Origin: Gemmatimonadota bacterium | GTDB lineage: Bacteria > Gemmatimonadota > Gemmatimonadetes > Gemmatimonadales > Gemmatimonadaceae | DNA: 41,442 nt | Reading direction: 5' to 3' | NCBI GenBank assembly: GCA_021299375.1 | Contig: JAJTGR010000045.1 | Location: 1-41,442 of the forward strand | Part shown: piece by piece, positions 24,626 to 32,475 of the stretch | Numbering within the stretch: the stretch's first letter is position 1 | Layout: each line of letters opens with the position of its first letter | Notes under the pieces: model-generated | The model's input: the letters and a program-made list of their open reading frames with translations, nothing else | The model's database searches: none | What the model was told of the DNA's origin: nothing | Position numbers and translations under genes: made by a program

Positions 24626-25756
24626 ATGCCCCTCCTGCGCCCCGTCGCCACCTGCGCGCTGACAACGCTGACGTTGTTCGCGGCCGCCGGATGCACGGCC
24701 GACCGCACATCGGTGGTCCGCCACGACTCGGGGCGCGCCGGTGTGCCGGACTCGACGCCGGCCACCACCCGGGTCGATCTCACGGGCGCCGGGGCCACCT
24801 TCCCGTATCCGCTGTATGCGCGCTGGTTCAATACATACGCCGACGACCGCGGCGTGCGCATCAACTACCGTTCCATCGGGTCGGTGGCGGGCATCGAGCA
24901 GCTCGAGGCGCGCACAGTGGACTTCGGGGCCACGGACGTGTTCCTCAGCGATGCGGAACTGAAGGCGGCGCCGTTTCCCATCCTGCACGTGCCCACGGCC
25001 ATTGGCGCCGTGGCCCTCACCTACAACCTGCCGGGGTTGGTCCGGCCGCTGCGACTCAGCGGCGCTGTCATCGCCGACATCTTCCTCGGGCGTCTGACGC
25101 GATGGAATGATGCACGGATCGTCGCCCTCAATCCGACGGCCACCCTCCCCGGTGCGCCCATTCAGGTGGTGCACCGGGCCGACGCCAGCGGGACGTCGTA
25201 CATCTTGAGCGACTACCTCGCCGCCATCAGCCCGGCGTGGGCGGCGGGGCCGGGCCGTGGCCGCAACGTGAGGTGGCCCGTCGGTGCTGCCGGCAACGGC
25301 AACGAAGGCGTGGCGGCCTCGGTGAAGGAAACCATCGGCGCCGTGGGATACGTCGAAGTGATGTATGCGCGGCAGAACCGCCTGCCCGTCGCGCACGTGC
25401 AGAACCGGACGGGCCGATTCGTCTCCCCCATGCCATACGAAGTTGCGTCCGCCGCCACCGCGGTGCTGGATGGGCTGCCCCTCGATCCCCCATCGGCCGC
25501 ATCCGCCAGTGACCTGCGTGTTTCCCTCGTGAACGCCCCAGGCCCGCAGTCGTACCCGATCGCGTCGTTCACCTGGCTGTTGCTTGCACCTCAGGTGCTC
25601 GGGGCCGCCAAGACCGGGCAGCTGGTTGACTTCCTGCGCTGGGCGCTCCTCGACGCCGTTGACCTGACGTCGACCATGGGGTACGTGCCCCTGCCGACCG
25701 CCGCCGCCGAACGGGTCGTCGATCGCCTCGAACGGCTGGCCCCGTCTCGGGAGTAG
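24626..25756 (+). CDS. pstS: PstS-like phosphate-binding lipoprotein (orphan)
   Basis: Phosphate-binding protein of the PstS family, 376 residues, with signal sequence and lipobox AAGC (Cys23). The mature domain begins VDLTGAGATFPYPLYARW, the classic PstS start whose Ser/Thr and backbone bind phosphate. DFGATDVFLSD, RADASGTSYILSDYL and GAVGYVEVMYA mark further parts of the fold. Normally PstS feeds PstCAB, but no permease or ATPase gene lies in this window. Instead it sits behind a TonB receptor module and before ppx. It may hand phosphate to a Pst permease encoded elsewhere, to Pit, or act as a sensor with PhoR; none of these is shown by the sequence. Confidence 0.92.
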   Translation: MPLLRPVATCALTTLTLFAAAGCTADRTSVVRHDSGRAGVPDSTPATTRVDLTGAGATFPYPLYARWFNTYADDRGVRINYRSIGSVAGIEQLEARTVDFGATDVFLSDAELKAAPFPILHVPTAIGAVALTYNLPGLVRPLRLSGAVIADIFLGRLTRWNDARIVALNPTATLPGAPIQVVHRADASGTSYILSDYLAAISPAWAAGPGRGRNVRWPVGAAGNGNEGVAASVKETIGAVGYVEVMYARQNRLPVAHVQNRTGRFVSPMPYEVASAATAVLDGLPLDPPSAASASDLRVSLVNAPGPQSYPIASFTWLLLAPQVLGAAKTGQLVDFLRWALLDAVDLTSTMGYVPLPTAAAERVVDRLERLAPSRE

Positions 25757-25770
25757 CCGGCGCCGGCTGC

Positions 25771-25790
25771 TGCCTGCCCCTCCGCAGGCA
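25771..25790 (+). terminator. Weak hairpin between pstS and ppx
   Basis: TGCCTGC (25771-25777) pairs with GCAGGCA (25784-25790) around a 6-nt loop, without a T-run. A perfect GCCGGCGCCGGC palindrome lies just before it. Partial termination is possible. Confidence 0.35.
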
Positions 25791-25857
25791 CGGACGGAGC
25801 CGTGTAGCTTGCAGCGGGCACCGTTCATCCGCCCTGTTGCCGACAAGCCCGGACCCC

Positions 25858-27450
25858 ATGACCAACCCTGCCCTGCCCGCCACCGACGTCCGCATCGCCG
25901 CCATCGACATCGGCTCGAACTCGGTACGTCAGATCATCGCCGACGTGTCACCGGCGGGGCAGATCCGGGTGGTCGATGAAATGAAGGCGATGCCACGCCT
26001 CGGGGAGGGGCTCGAGAGTACCGGGGCCCTCTCGCCGGCGTCCATCGATGCGGCGGTGTTGGCGGTGCAGCGCATGGTGACGTTGGCGCGCCAGCTTGGA
26101 GCCGCGCGCATCGAGATCGTGGCCACCAGCGCCGTGCGTGATGCCTCCAACTCGGCCACGTTCACCGCGCAGATTCATGCGGCCACCGGAGAACCCGTGC
26201 GGGTGCTGAGTGGCGACGAGGAAGCGCTGCTCTGCTTCCGCAGTGCGCTCGCGCACTTCGAGCTGGGCGCCGGCCGGACGGTGGTCATGGACATCGGCGG
26301 CGGCTCCCTGGAGCTGGTGCTCGCCAAGGACGGGCTCATCGAACGCGTGGCCTCGCTCCCATTCGGCGCCGTGCGCCTCACCGAGCGGTTCCTCACCCCG
26401 ATCGTGCGCCCGCGCCGGGTGCGCGCGCTGCGCGCCCATGTGCGCGAGGGCCTCAAGAAGGCCGTGCCGGTAAAGGACTGGCGCGGCGCGCAGGTGATTG
26501 GCTCTGGCGGCACCTTCACCAACCTTGCCGGCATGGTGCTCGCACGGCAGCACGTCTCCGTGCCGTCGCCGCATGGCACACGCATCACGCGCGTGGAGGT
26601 CGAGCACGTGCTCGACTGGCTGCAGCGTCTCGACAGCGAGGAGCGGCAGCTGGTCCCGGGACTCAATCCGGCCCGTGCCGACATCATCGTGGCCGGCCTC
26701 GCGGTCGCCGCCGAAGTGCTCGCGCGCTTCGACCCGCGCGACCTGCTCGCGTCCGGATACGGCATCCGCGAGGGGCTGCTGCTCGAGGCAGCCCGCGTGA
26801 CGCCGGTGGTCGCCGATCCGGGCACGGCGCGCGAGCGCTCAGTGCGGGAATTCGCCGAACGGTGCCACTACGAGGAGCCGCACTCGCGGCAGGTGCAGGC
26901 GCTGTCGCTGCAGCTGTTCGACGCCCTCGCGTCGCGGCTCGACCTCACGCCCGAAGACCGGCGGGCCCTGGCGGACGCGGCGCTGTTGCACGATGTGGGC
27001 TATCACATCAACTATGAGAAGCATCACAAGCACTCGTTCCACCTGATCTCGCACGCCGAACTGCTCGGCATGACCCCTTCCGAGCAGATTGTCATCGCCC
27101 ACGTGGCGCGCTACCATCGTGGCGCACCGCCCAAGGCCAAGCATCGTGGCTTCGGCCAACTCGACCGCGCCATGCGTGAGCGGATCGTCAAGCTGTCCGC
27201 CCTGCTCCGTTTTGCCGATGGCATGGACCGCGGCCATGTGGCTGCGGTAGGCTCGCTCTCGGTCAAGTGGACCAGCGACAGCCTGCGCGTGTTGGTGCAG
27301 GAGGCCGAGGGCGCCACCAGCGTCCGGCTCGAATGCTGGGGGGCAAGCCGGAAACGCCACCTGCTCGAGGCGGTCCTGGGCCGCCCCGTGGTGGTGGTGA
27401 TGCCCGACGGCACCGAAGTCAGCGCCGACGACGACGGCGAAAGCGAGTAG
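25858..27450 (+). CDS. ppx: Ppx/GppA exopolyphosphatase-like protein with HD domain
   Basis: Removes terminal phosphates from polyphosphate and/or hydrolyses pppGpp. The 530-residue product has the ASKHA phosphate loop DIGSNSVRQ near 20, VATSAVRDASNS, the second phosphate loop DIGGGSLEL near 145-155 and GSGGTFTNLAGM near 220. A C-terminal HD domain (about 340-500) has LLHDVGYHINYEKHHKHS with the metal His-Asp. This three-domain form matches E. coli Ppx/GppA in length; the two activities cannot be told apart from sequence. The start is the ATG at 25858. A TAGCTT box at 25805-25810 may serve as its own -10. It converges on ppk, so polyphosphate making and breaking enzymes share one terminator region. 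Confidence 0.9.
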   Translation: MTNPALPATDVRIAAIDIGSNSVRQIIADVSPAGQIRVVDEMKAMPRLGEGLESTGALSPASIDAAVLAVQRMVTLARQLGAARIEIVATSAVRDASNSATFTAQIHAATGEPVRVLSGDEEALLCFRSALAHFELGAGRTVVMDIGGGSLELVLAKDGLIERVASLPFGAVRLTERFLTPIVRPRRVRALRAHVREGLKKAVPVKDWRGAQVIGSGGTFTNLAGMVLARQHVSVPSPHGTRITRVEVEHVLDWLQRLDSEERQLVPGLNPARADIIVAGLAVAAEVLARFDPRDLLASGYGIREGLLLEAARVTPVVADPGTARERSVREFAERCHYEEPHSRQVQALSLQLFDALASRLDLTPEDRRALADAALLHDVGYHINYEKHHKHSFHLISHAELLGMTPSEQIVIAHVARYHRGAPPKAKHRGFGQLDRAMRERIVKLSALLRFADGMDRGHVAAVGSLSVKWTSDSLRVLVQEAEGATSVRLECWGASRKRHLLEAVLGRPVVVVMPDGTEVSADDDGESE

Positions 27451-27475
27451 CGCCGGGCCCGCGGTCCGGCGGCCG

Positions 27476-27500
27476 AGCGGCAGGCTCCTGCCCTGCCGCT
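27476..27500. terminator. Bidirectional hairpin between ppx and ppk
   Basis: AGCGGCAGG (27476-27484) pairs with CCTGCCGCT (27492-27500) around a 7-nt loop in the 54-bp gap between two convergent genes. No T-run follows on either side. Confidence 0.55.
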
Positions 27501-27504
27501 GCCG

Positions 27505-29658
27505 TCAGGCCTTTCGCTTCCGCTTGGGGGCGCGGGTCTCCGAATCTCCCCAGGGTGCGCGCATCAGCGTGGCGTGGGTTCCCAATTCCGGGGCATCCAC
27601 CCCGCTTCGCCGGCGATAGGTGCCATCTGCCCCGAGCTCCCACGCCTGACGGTTGTCGGCCAGACACGTGGCCAGCACGGCGTCAAGCCCCCGGTGCAGC
27701 GCGGGATCCTCGATGGGCACCATCGTCTCGACCCGCCGGTCGAAGTTGCGTGGCATCCAGTCGGCCGACCCGATGTAGTACTCCGGGTTGCCGCCGTTGG
27801 CGAAGTAGGCCACCCGCGAGTGCTCCAGGAACCGTCCGATGATGCTGACGACCCGGATCCGCTCACTCACTCCGGCGAGTCCGGGCACCAGACAGCAGAT
27901 TCCTCGCACGACCAGATCGATCTCGACTCCCGCCTGCGACGCCCGATACAGCGCGCGGATGATTTCGGGATCGACCAGGGCATTCATCTTCGCGATGATC
28001 CGCCCTCCTCGCCCCGCCTTGGCGTGCGCCGTTTCGCGTTCGATGAGCTCGAGCACCCTGGCGCGCAGCGTCGCCGGCGCCACCGCGAGGCGTCGATAGA
28101 ACTTCTGGCGCGAGACGCCCGTCAGCGAGTTGAACAGGTCCGACAGATCGGCGCCCAGCGTGGGATTGCAGGTGAACAGACCCATGTCGGTGTACAGGCG
28201 CGCCGTCTTCGCGTTGTAGTTGCCGGTGCCGATGTGCACGTAGCGCCGAATGCCGTCCGGGTCGCGTCGGACCACGAGGATGGTCTTGGCGTGCGTCTTG
28301 AGCCCGGGCAGGCCATAGGCGACATGGATGCCGTAGCTCTCCATCGTACGCGCGAAGGTGATGTTGTTGGCCTCATCGAAGCGTGCCTGCAGCTCGATGA
28401 GGACCGCCACCTGCTTCCCGGCTTCGGCCGCCTCGGTCAGCGCCCGCACGATCGCCAGATCCCCCGACGTGCGGTACAGCGTCATCTTGATGGCCAGGAC
28501 CTGCGGATCGTTGGCCGCCGCTTCGAGGAATGCTTCGACGGACGAACTGAACGACTCGAAGGGATGATGCACCAGCACATCCCGTTCGCGGATCACGTCG
28601 AACAGGTTGCGCGCATCGCGAAACGCCGGCGGCACCTGCGGCGCATGCGGCGCATCGCGCAGCTCCGGCACATCGAGCATCGCCAGCGAGATCAGGTCGC
28701 CAAGTTCCAGGAGCTCGTCGATGTCGTGCACATCCTGTTCACTCAACGGGGCGACCAGCTGCGTTTCGCTCTCTCCAAGCTCCTCGAGCAGCAGTTGGCG
28801 AATGCCGGCAGGCATGTCCCGCTGCACCTCGAGGCGCACCACCTCGCCGAACCGGCGCTGGAAGACCTGCTGCTCGATGGTCTCCAACAAGTCTTCGGGC
28901 TGGTCCATCTGGCCGAGGTCGAGGTCGGAATAGCGCGTGATCCGGAAGACGAACCATCGACGCACTTCCATGCCGGGAAAGAGCGTGTCGAGATGCGCCC
29001 CGATCACCTCCTCGAGCGGCACGAAACGGTGCCCGCTTCCTACCGAGACCCACCGCGGCAGCGACCGCGGCACTTTCACGCGGGCAAAGTGCTCCTTGCC
29101 CGTCACCGGATCACGGATGTCGACCGCGAGGGACAACGACAGGTTGGAGATGTAGGGAAAGGGATGGCCCGGATCGACGGCCAGGGGCGTCAGCACCGGG
29201 AACACCTGCGCCTCGTAGAAGGCCTGAACGCGCGCCCGCTCGTCATCGCTCAGCGATGCCATGGAGACGAGCCGAATCCCGTGCGCCGCCAAGGTCGGCA
29301 GCAGGTCGTCGCGCAGCGCGCGTCGGCGCCGGCCCAACAGCTCGTTCACCCGATCCCGGATCGCCACCAGCTGCTCTGCCGGAGCCAGGGGATCGGGCGC
29401 GTACTGGGGGGCACCGGCCGACACCTTCCGTCGCAGGCCGGCCACCCGCACCATGTAGAACTCATCGAGGTTGGTGCTGAAGATGGCCAGGAACTTGAGC
29501 CGCTCCAGCAACGGTACGCGCTGGTCGAGCGCCTCCTCCAACACCCGCGCGTTGAAGTCGAGCCACGACAGCTCGCGATTGAGATAGGGGAACGCCAGCG
29601 ACGTCATCGAGGACGGCCCCGGCGCGCCCGCCGCCGCGTGACGCGCGGAGGTATCCAT
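27505..29658 (-). CDS. ppk1: Polyphosphate kinase 1
   Basis: Makes inorganic polyphosphate reversibly from ATP. The 717-residue protein has the four PPK1 parts: N domain with YLNRELSWLDFN and FSTNLDEFYMVR (about 60-71), head domain, and two phospholipase-D-like C domains. The autophosphorylated His is His475 in VHIGTGNYNAKTARLYTD, and the second catalytic His is about 613 in FLEHSRVAYFANGG. GGRIIAKMNALVDPEII is also typical. The ATG at 29658 lies one base after the Pit stop (TGAGATG), so translation is coupled; Met18 is an alternative start. Being in one operon with a phosphate importer and a PhoU-like protein ties import directly to storage. Confidence 0.96.
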   Translation of the reverse strand: MDTSARHAAAGAPGPSSMTSLAFPYLNRELSWLDFNARVLEEALDQRVPLLERLKFLAIFSTNLDEFYMVRVAGLRRKVSAGAPQYAPDPLAPAEQLVAIRDRVNELLGRRRRALRDDLLPTLAAHGIRLVSMASLSDDERARVQAFYEAQVFPVLTPLAVDPGHPFPYISNLSLSLAVDIRDPVTGKEHFARVKVPRSLPRWVSVGSGHRFVPLEEVIGAHLDTLFPGMEVRRWFVFRITRYSDLDLGQMDQPEDLLETIEQQVFQRRFGEVVRLEVQRDMPAGIRQLLLEELGESETQLVAPLSEQDVHDIDELLELGDLISLAMLDVPELRDAPHAPQVPPAFRDARNLFDVIRERDVLVHHPFESFSSSVEAFLEAAANDPQVLAIKMTLYRTSGDLAIVRALTEAAEAGKQVAVLIELQARFDEANNITFARTMESYGIHVAYGLPGLKTHAKTILVVRRDPDGIRRYVHIGTGNYNAKTARLYTDMGLFTCNPTLGADLSDLFNSLTGVSRQKFYRRLAVAPATLRARVLELIERETAHAKAGRGGRIIAKMNALVDPEIIRALYRASQAGVEIDLVVRGICCLVPGLAGVSERIRVVSIIGRFLEHSRVAYFANGGNPEYYIGSADWMPRNFDRRVETMVPIEDPALHRGLDAVLATCLADNRQAWELGADGTYRRRSGVDAPELGTHATLMRAPWGDSETRAPKRKRKA

Positions 29659-29659
29659 C

Positions 29660-30697
29660 TCAGAGCGGATTGAACGCCGCCAGCGCCCAGTAGGTCAGGG
29701 CAGCCATCGACGCACTGGCCGGGATGGTGATGACCCACGCCCACACGATCCGGCTCGCGAGCCCCCATCGCACGGCGGACAGGCGGTTGGTCGCGCCCAC
29801 CCCCACGATGGCGCCGGTGATGGTGTGCGTCGTGCTCACCGGGATGCCGAGCTTGGACGCCGCCAGAATGACCATCGCCCCGCCCGTCTCGGCGCAGAAC
29901 CCGCCCACCGGACGCAGCTTGGTGATGCGGGTGCCCATGGTATGCACGATGCGCCACCCGCCGAACAGCGTACCGAGCGAGATCATGGTGTAGGCACTCA
30001 GCTCGACCCACACGGGGATGTGGTCCAGCGACGTCACGTGCAGGTGACGCAGGATGCCCGTCTCCCCGGCGAATGTCGCCTGGGATGCCACGAGCAGCCC
30101 CACGATGATACCCATCGTCTTCTGCGCGTCATTGCCGCCGTGGGCCAGCGACAGCAGCGCCGAGCTGGTGAGCTGCATGACCCGGAACACGCGCTCCGCC
30201 TTCGCGTTGGCGACGTTCCGGAAGAGGTTGAACACCAGCACCATGAGCACGAAGCCCATGAGCGCCCCGAGGGTGGGCGAGAGCACGATGGCCGAGAGCG
30301 TCTCGATCCACTTCTTGCCCCAGAGCAACGCCGAGAAGCCGACCTTGGCCACGGCCGCACCGGCATAGCCGCCGATGAGCGCGTGCGAGGAGCTCGAGGG
30401 AATGCCGAACCACCAGGTGATGAGGTTCCAGATGATCGCGCCCATGAGGCCACCCAGGATCACATTGGCGTCGACGATGCTGACGTCGATGAAACCTGCC
30501 GCCACCGACTTCGCGACCGCGGTGCCGACGAAGAAGAGCGCCGAGAAATTGAACACGGCCGCCCAGATCACGGCGGCCAGCGGACTCAGAACCCGCGTGC
30601 CGACGATGGTCGCGATCGAGTTGGCGGAGTCATGAAAGCCGTTGATGAAGTCGAACGCGAGGGCGACGACGACGATGAAGATGACGAAGGTGACCAC
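29660..30697 (-). CDS. pit: Low-affinity inorganic phosphate transporter (PiT family)
   Basis: Inner-membrane symporter bringing in phosphate, usually as a metal-phosphate complex with protons. The 345 residues form about ten membrane segments with the two inverted family signatures: GFHDSANSIATIVGTRVLSP near 20-40 and AHGGNDAQKTMGIIVGLL near 200. Also typical are SSSHALIGG and STTHTITGAIVGVGA. The start is a GTG at 30697, 18 bp after the DUF47 stop. DUF47/Pit pairs are common and DUF47 is thought to modulate Pit. Here the pair continues into ppk1, so imported phosphate is probably stored as polyphosphate. Confidence 0.95.
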   Translation of the reverse strand: MVTFVIFIVVVALAFDFINGFHDSANSIATIVGTRVLSPLAAVIWAAVFNFSALFFVGTAVAKSVAAGFIDVSIVDANVILGGLMGAIIWNLITWWFGIPSSSSHALIGGYAGAAVAKVGFSALLWGKKWIETLSAIVLSPTLGALMGFVLMVLVFNLFRNVANAKAERVFRVMQLTSSALLSLAHGGNDAQKTMGIIVGLLVASQATFAGETGILRHLHVTSLDHIPVWVELSAYTMISLGTLFGGWRIVHTMGTRITKLRPVGGFCAETGGAMVILAASKLGIPVSTTHTITGAIVGVGATNRLSAVRWGLASRIVWAWVITIPASASMAALTYWALAAFNPL

Positions 30698-30715
30698 GGA
30701 AGAAGGCCTGTTTCG

Positions 30716-31327
30716 TCAGCTGTTCTTGAGCGCGATACTCTCGAGGGTGTTGGACACATCCTCGCACTCGTCGATGGCGTCCTCGAGGGCATCGAAGATC
30801 TCCTTCCACTTCAGCACCTCGATGGCGGGTTCGTCCCGCTCGAACAGCGCGCCGACCGACTGGGCGTACAGCACGTCGCCTTCCTCCTCGAGGAGCTTCA
30901 CCGCTCGGCCATGCTCCATCATCAGTTGGCGCTTCGAGATGTCACCGATCGATCCCAGGATCTCCTTGCTGGCCCGCACGAGCACGTCCGCCATCTGCAC
31001 CCCCCCATCGCGGGGAGTCTTCACGCGAAACATCACCACGCGGCGCGACGCGCCGTTGATCAGGTCGATGACGTTGTCGAGACGCTTGGCGAGCAGGTGA
31101 ATGTCTTCGCGGTCAAGCGGTGTCACGAAGCTGGTGTCGATGCGCTGGTTGATCTGGTGGACGATGGCATCGCCGTCCGTTTCCACCTTCTTGATCTGCA
31201 CCGAGATCTGGGCCGAACTCGCCGGATTCTCGAACATCGTACGCAGCAGGGTGGCGGCGTCACCGATGTAGACGGCGAGCTGGCGAAAGTGATCGAAGAA
31301 CGTTTCGTCTTTGGAGAAGAGCTTCAC
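30716..31327 (-). CDS. DUF47 PhoU-like regulator of Pit
   Basis: A 203-residue all-helical protein of the DUF47 (PhoU-related) family, encoded directly before pit. It starts KLFSKDETFFDHFRQLA and continues with ETDGDAIVHQINQRI and DREDIHLLAKRLDNVIDLI, the conserved helices whose acidic residues bind metal in PhoU relatives. I chose the GTG at 31327, because homologues begin exactly there; a longer frame to 31405 would add an arginine-rich stretch of 26 residues. The leader of about 67 nt then fits a promoter with -10 TGTGAT at 31401-31406. The operator-like repeat at 31418-31439 lies immediately upstream. Confidence 0.88.
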   Translation of the reverse strand: MKLFSKDETFFDHFRQLAVYIGDAATLLRTMFENPASSAQISVQIKKVETDGDAIVHQINQRIDTSFVTPLDREDIHLLAKRLDNVIDLINGASRRVVMFRVKTPRDGGVQMADVLVRASKEILGSIGDISKRQLMMEHGRAVKLLEEEGDVLYAQSVGALFERDEPAIEVLKWKEIFDALEDAIDECEDVSNTLESIALKNS

Positions 31328-31400
31328 AAGCACCCAAGGCTGGAGGAGGTCCGACCCGACTCGGCGGCGAGACCGGACGCCGAAAAGCAAGCGCGACCGA

Positions 31401-31439
31401 ATCACACCACCCCCGCGGACCGTGTAACGATTACGTCAC
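31401..31439 (-). promoter_or_regulatory. Candidate PhoB-type operator and promoter of the DUF47-pit-ppk operon
   Basis: On the minus strand, GTGACGTAATC (31439-31429) and GTTACACGGTC (31428-31418) are two adjacent 11-bp units closely matching the pair upstream of the TonB receptor. Eleven bases further comes TGTGAT (31406-31401), a plausible -10. A box 10-11 bp before the -10 and no -35 is the standard arrangement of PhoB-activated promoters. The orientation of the unit relative to the gene is the reverse of the E. coli Pho box but the same as at the receptor. Confidence 0.55.
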
Positions 31440-31481
31440 CGACGCCGCCGCGCCACCGCCGGTGTTCCCGCGTGCGGGTTC

Positions 31482-31514
31482 GTGACAGAGGCGATACACG
31501 TGTCACGCGTGACG
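31482..31514 (-). promoter_or_regulatory. Second GTGAC/GTCAC-rich site between DUF47 and rhomboid genes
   Basis: Plus-strand GTGACAGAGGC (31482-31492) and GATACACGTGT (31493-31503) form another 11-bp pair; read on the minus strand it contains CTGTCAC in the E. coli Pho-box direction. A perfect palindrome GTCACGCGTGAC lies at 31502-31513. It could be an upstream activator site for the DUF47 operon or the terminator of the rhomboid gene. Confidence 0.3.
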
Positions 31515-31530
31515 CCGGTCCCCGAACCGT

Positions 31531-32301
31531 TCATGACCAAACGGCTTTCGCGTCGGAAACGGTGCGCCGACGACGGACAAGATCCGGGTTTTCGAACAGC
31601 CGCGCCAGCACCACGCCGACCATGAAGCCGCCAATGTGCGCCCACACGGCCACGCCACCGGAGATCTCGCGCCGCAGAGGCAGCAGATCCGGCAGACCGG
31701 CCACGACCTGGCTGCCGAACCAGAGAACAAGCACCGCCCAGGCCGGAACATGGAGCAGGAAGAACGGCGGAATGAACGTCCGCACCCGCACCCGCGGGTA
31801 CAGCATGAGATACGCCCCCATGATGCCCGAAATCGCCCCCGACGCCCCGACCGTGGGCACCGGCGAGCCCGGATCGACCAGCAGATGCGCCATGGCCGCG
31901 GCCACGCCCGTCAGCAGGTAGAAAAGCACGAACCGGCCACGCCCCATGCTGTCCTCGACGTTGTTCCCGAAGACCCACAGGTACAGGGAGTTCCCGATGA
32001 GATGCCCCCAGCCGCCGTGCAGGAAAACCGAAATGACGGGGGTCAGCCAGTTGATGGGCTGTTCATCGATCACACACGCCAGGTCCTGATTGCCGACCCG
32101 ACCGAGCGGTACGCCAAACCCCACCGGAGCCTGCCGGCTGAACTCGCCCGGCACAAAGCCAAGGTCGCAGACGCTCACGGCCAACGGCAACGGACTCCCG
32201 CCGCCCTGCACCAGGAACCACACGGCCCAGGTCACGATCAGCAGGGCGATCGTCATGACCGGAGTCCGCAACGTCGGATTGTCGTCCGAAATCGGAAACA
32301 C
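31531..32301 (-). CDS. Rhomboid-family intramembrane serine protease
   Basis: Cleaves membrane-spanning segments inside the inner membrane. The 256-residue protein has about six hydrophobic segments, the loop motif [18 protein letters not shown] (about 95-112), catalytic Ser154 in GASGAISG and catalytic His222 in [10 protein letters not shown]. There are no extra domains. The start is a GTG at 32301, preceded by GAGG at four bases distance, one of the few visible ribosome-binding sites here. It is divergent from dnaK. It ends about 200 bp before the DUF47 start and may read into that operon, but the operator-like repeats in between suggest DUF47 has its own promoter. Substrate unknown. Confidence 0.92.
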   Translation of the reverse strand: MFPISDDNPTLRTPVMTIALLIVTWAVWFLVQGGGSPLPLAVSVCDLGFVPGEFSRQAPVGFGVPLGRVGNQDLACVIDEQPINWLTPVISVFLHGGWGHLIGNSLYLWVFGNNVEDSMGRGRFVLFYLLTGVAAAMAHLLVDPGSPVPTVGASGAISGIMGAYLMLYPRVRVRTFIPPFFLLHVPAWAVLVLWFGSQVVAGLPDLLPLRREISGGVAVWAHIGGFMVGVVLARLFENPDLVRRRRTVSDAKAVWS

Positions 32302-32429
32302 GGCGCCTCACAGTGGTCAAAATGGCAGACTGTCGTCTCGGCAGCCCCGACGACGGCTGTTTTCCGGAGAAATGCGCCGCTCCGGCAGCGGTTTTGCGGC
32401 CCGTGCCTTGCTCGTCTTCCCACGGAGCG

Positions 32430-32445
32430 ACGGCGGATCCGCCGT
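32430..32445 (+). other. Palindromic hairpin in the dnaK leader
   Basis: ACGGCGGATCCGCCGT is a perfect 16-bp palindrome, 30 bp before the dnaK ATG, followed by TTCCTGTT. No CIRCE element (GAGTGCTAA type) was found. Further up, ACAGT at 32310-32314 and ACTGT at 32329-32333 form a spaced inverted repeat. Either could take part in heat-shock control, but I cannot assign a known element. Confidence 0.35.
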
Positions 32446-32475
32446 TTCCTGTTGGACCTCCTCTACGAGATCCCC

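Noticed and set aside
27574-29673. A 699-codon open frame opposite ppk1, and similar long ones opposite the run at 5648-7969 and opposite 22229-24277
   Set aside because: Each mirrors a well-supported gene, and the composition is dominated by Arg, His, Gln and Gly as expected for the complementary frame.
32302-32475. CIRCE or other HrcA operator before dnaK
   Set aside because: Searched for TTAGCACTC and GAGTGCTAA halves and found no acceptable match.
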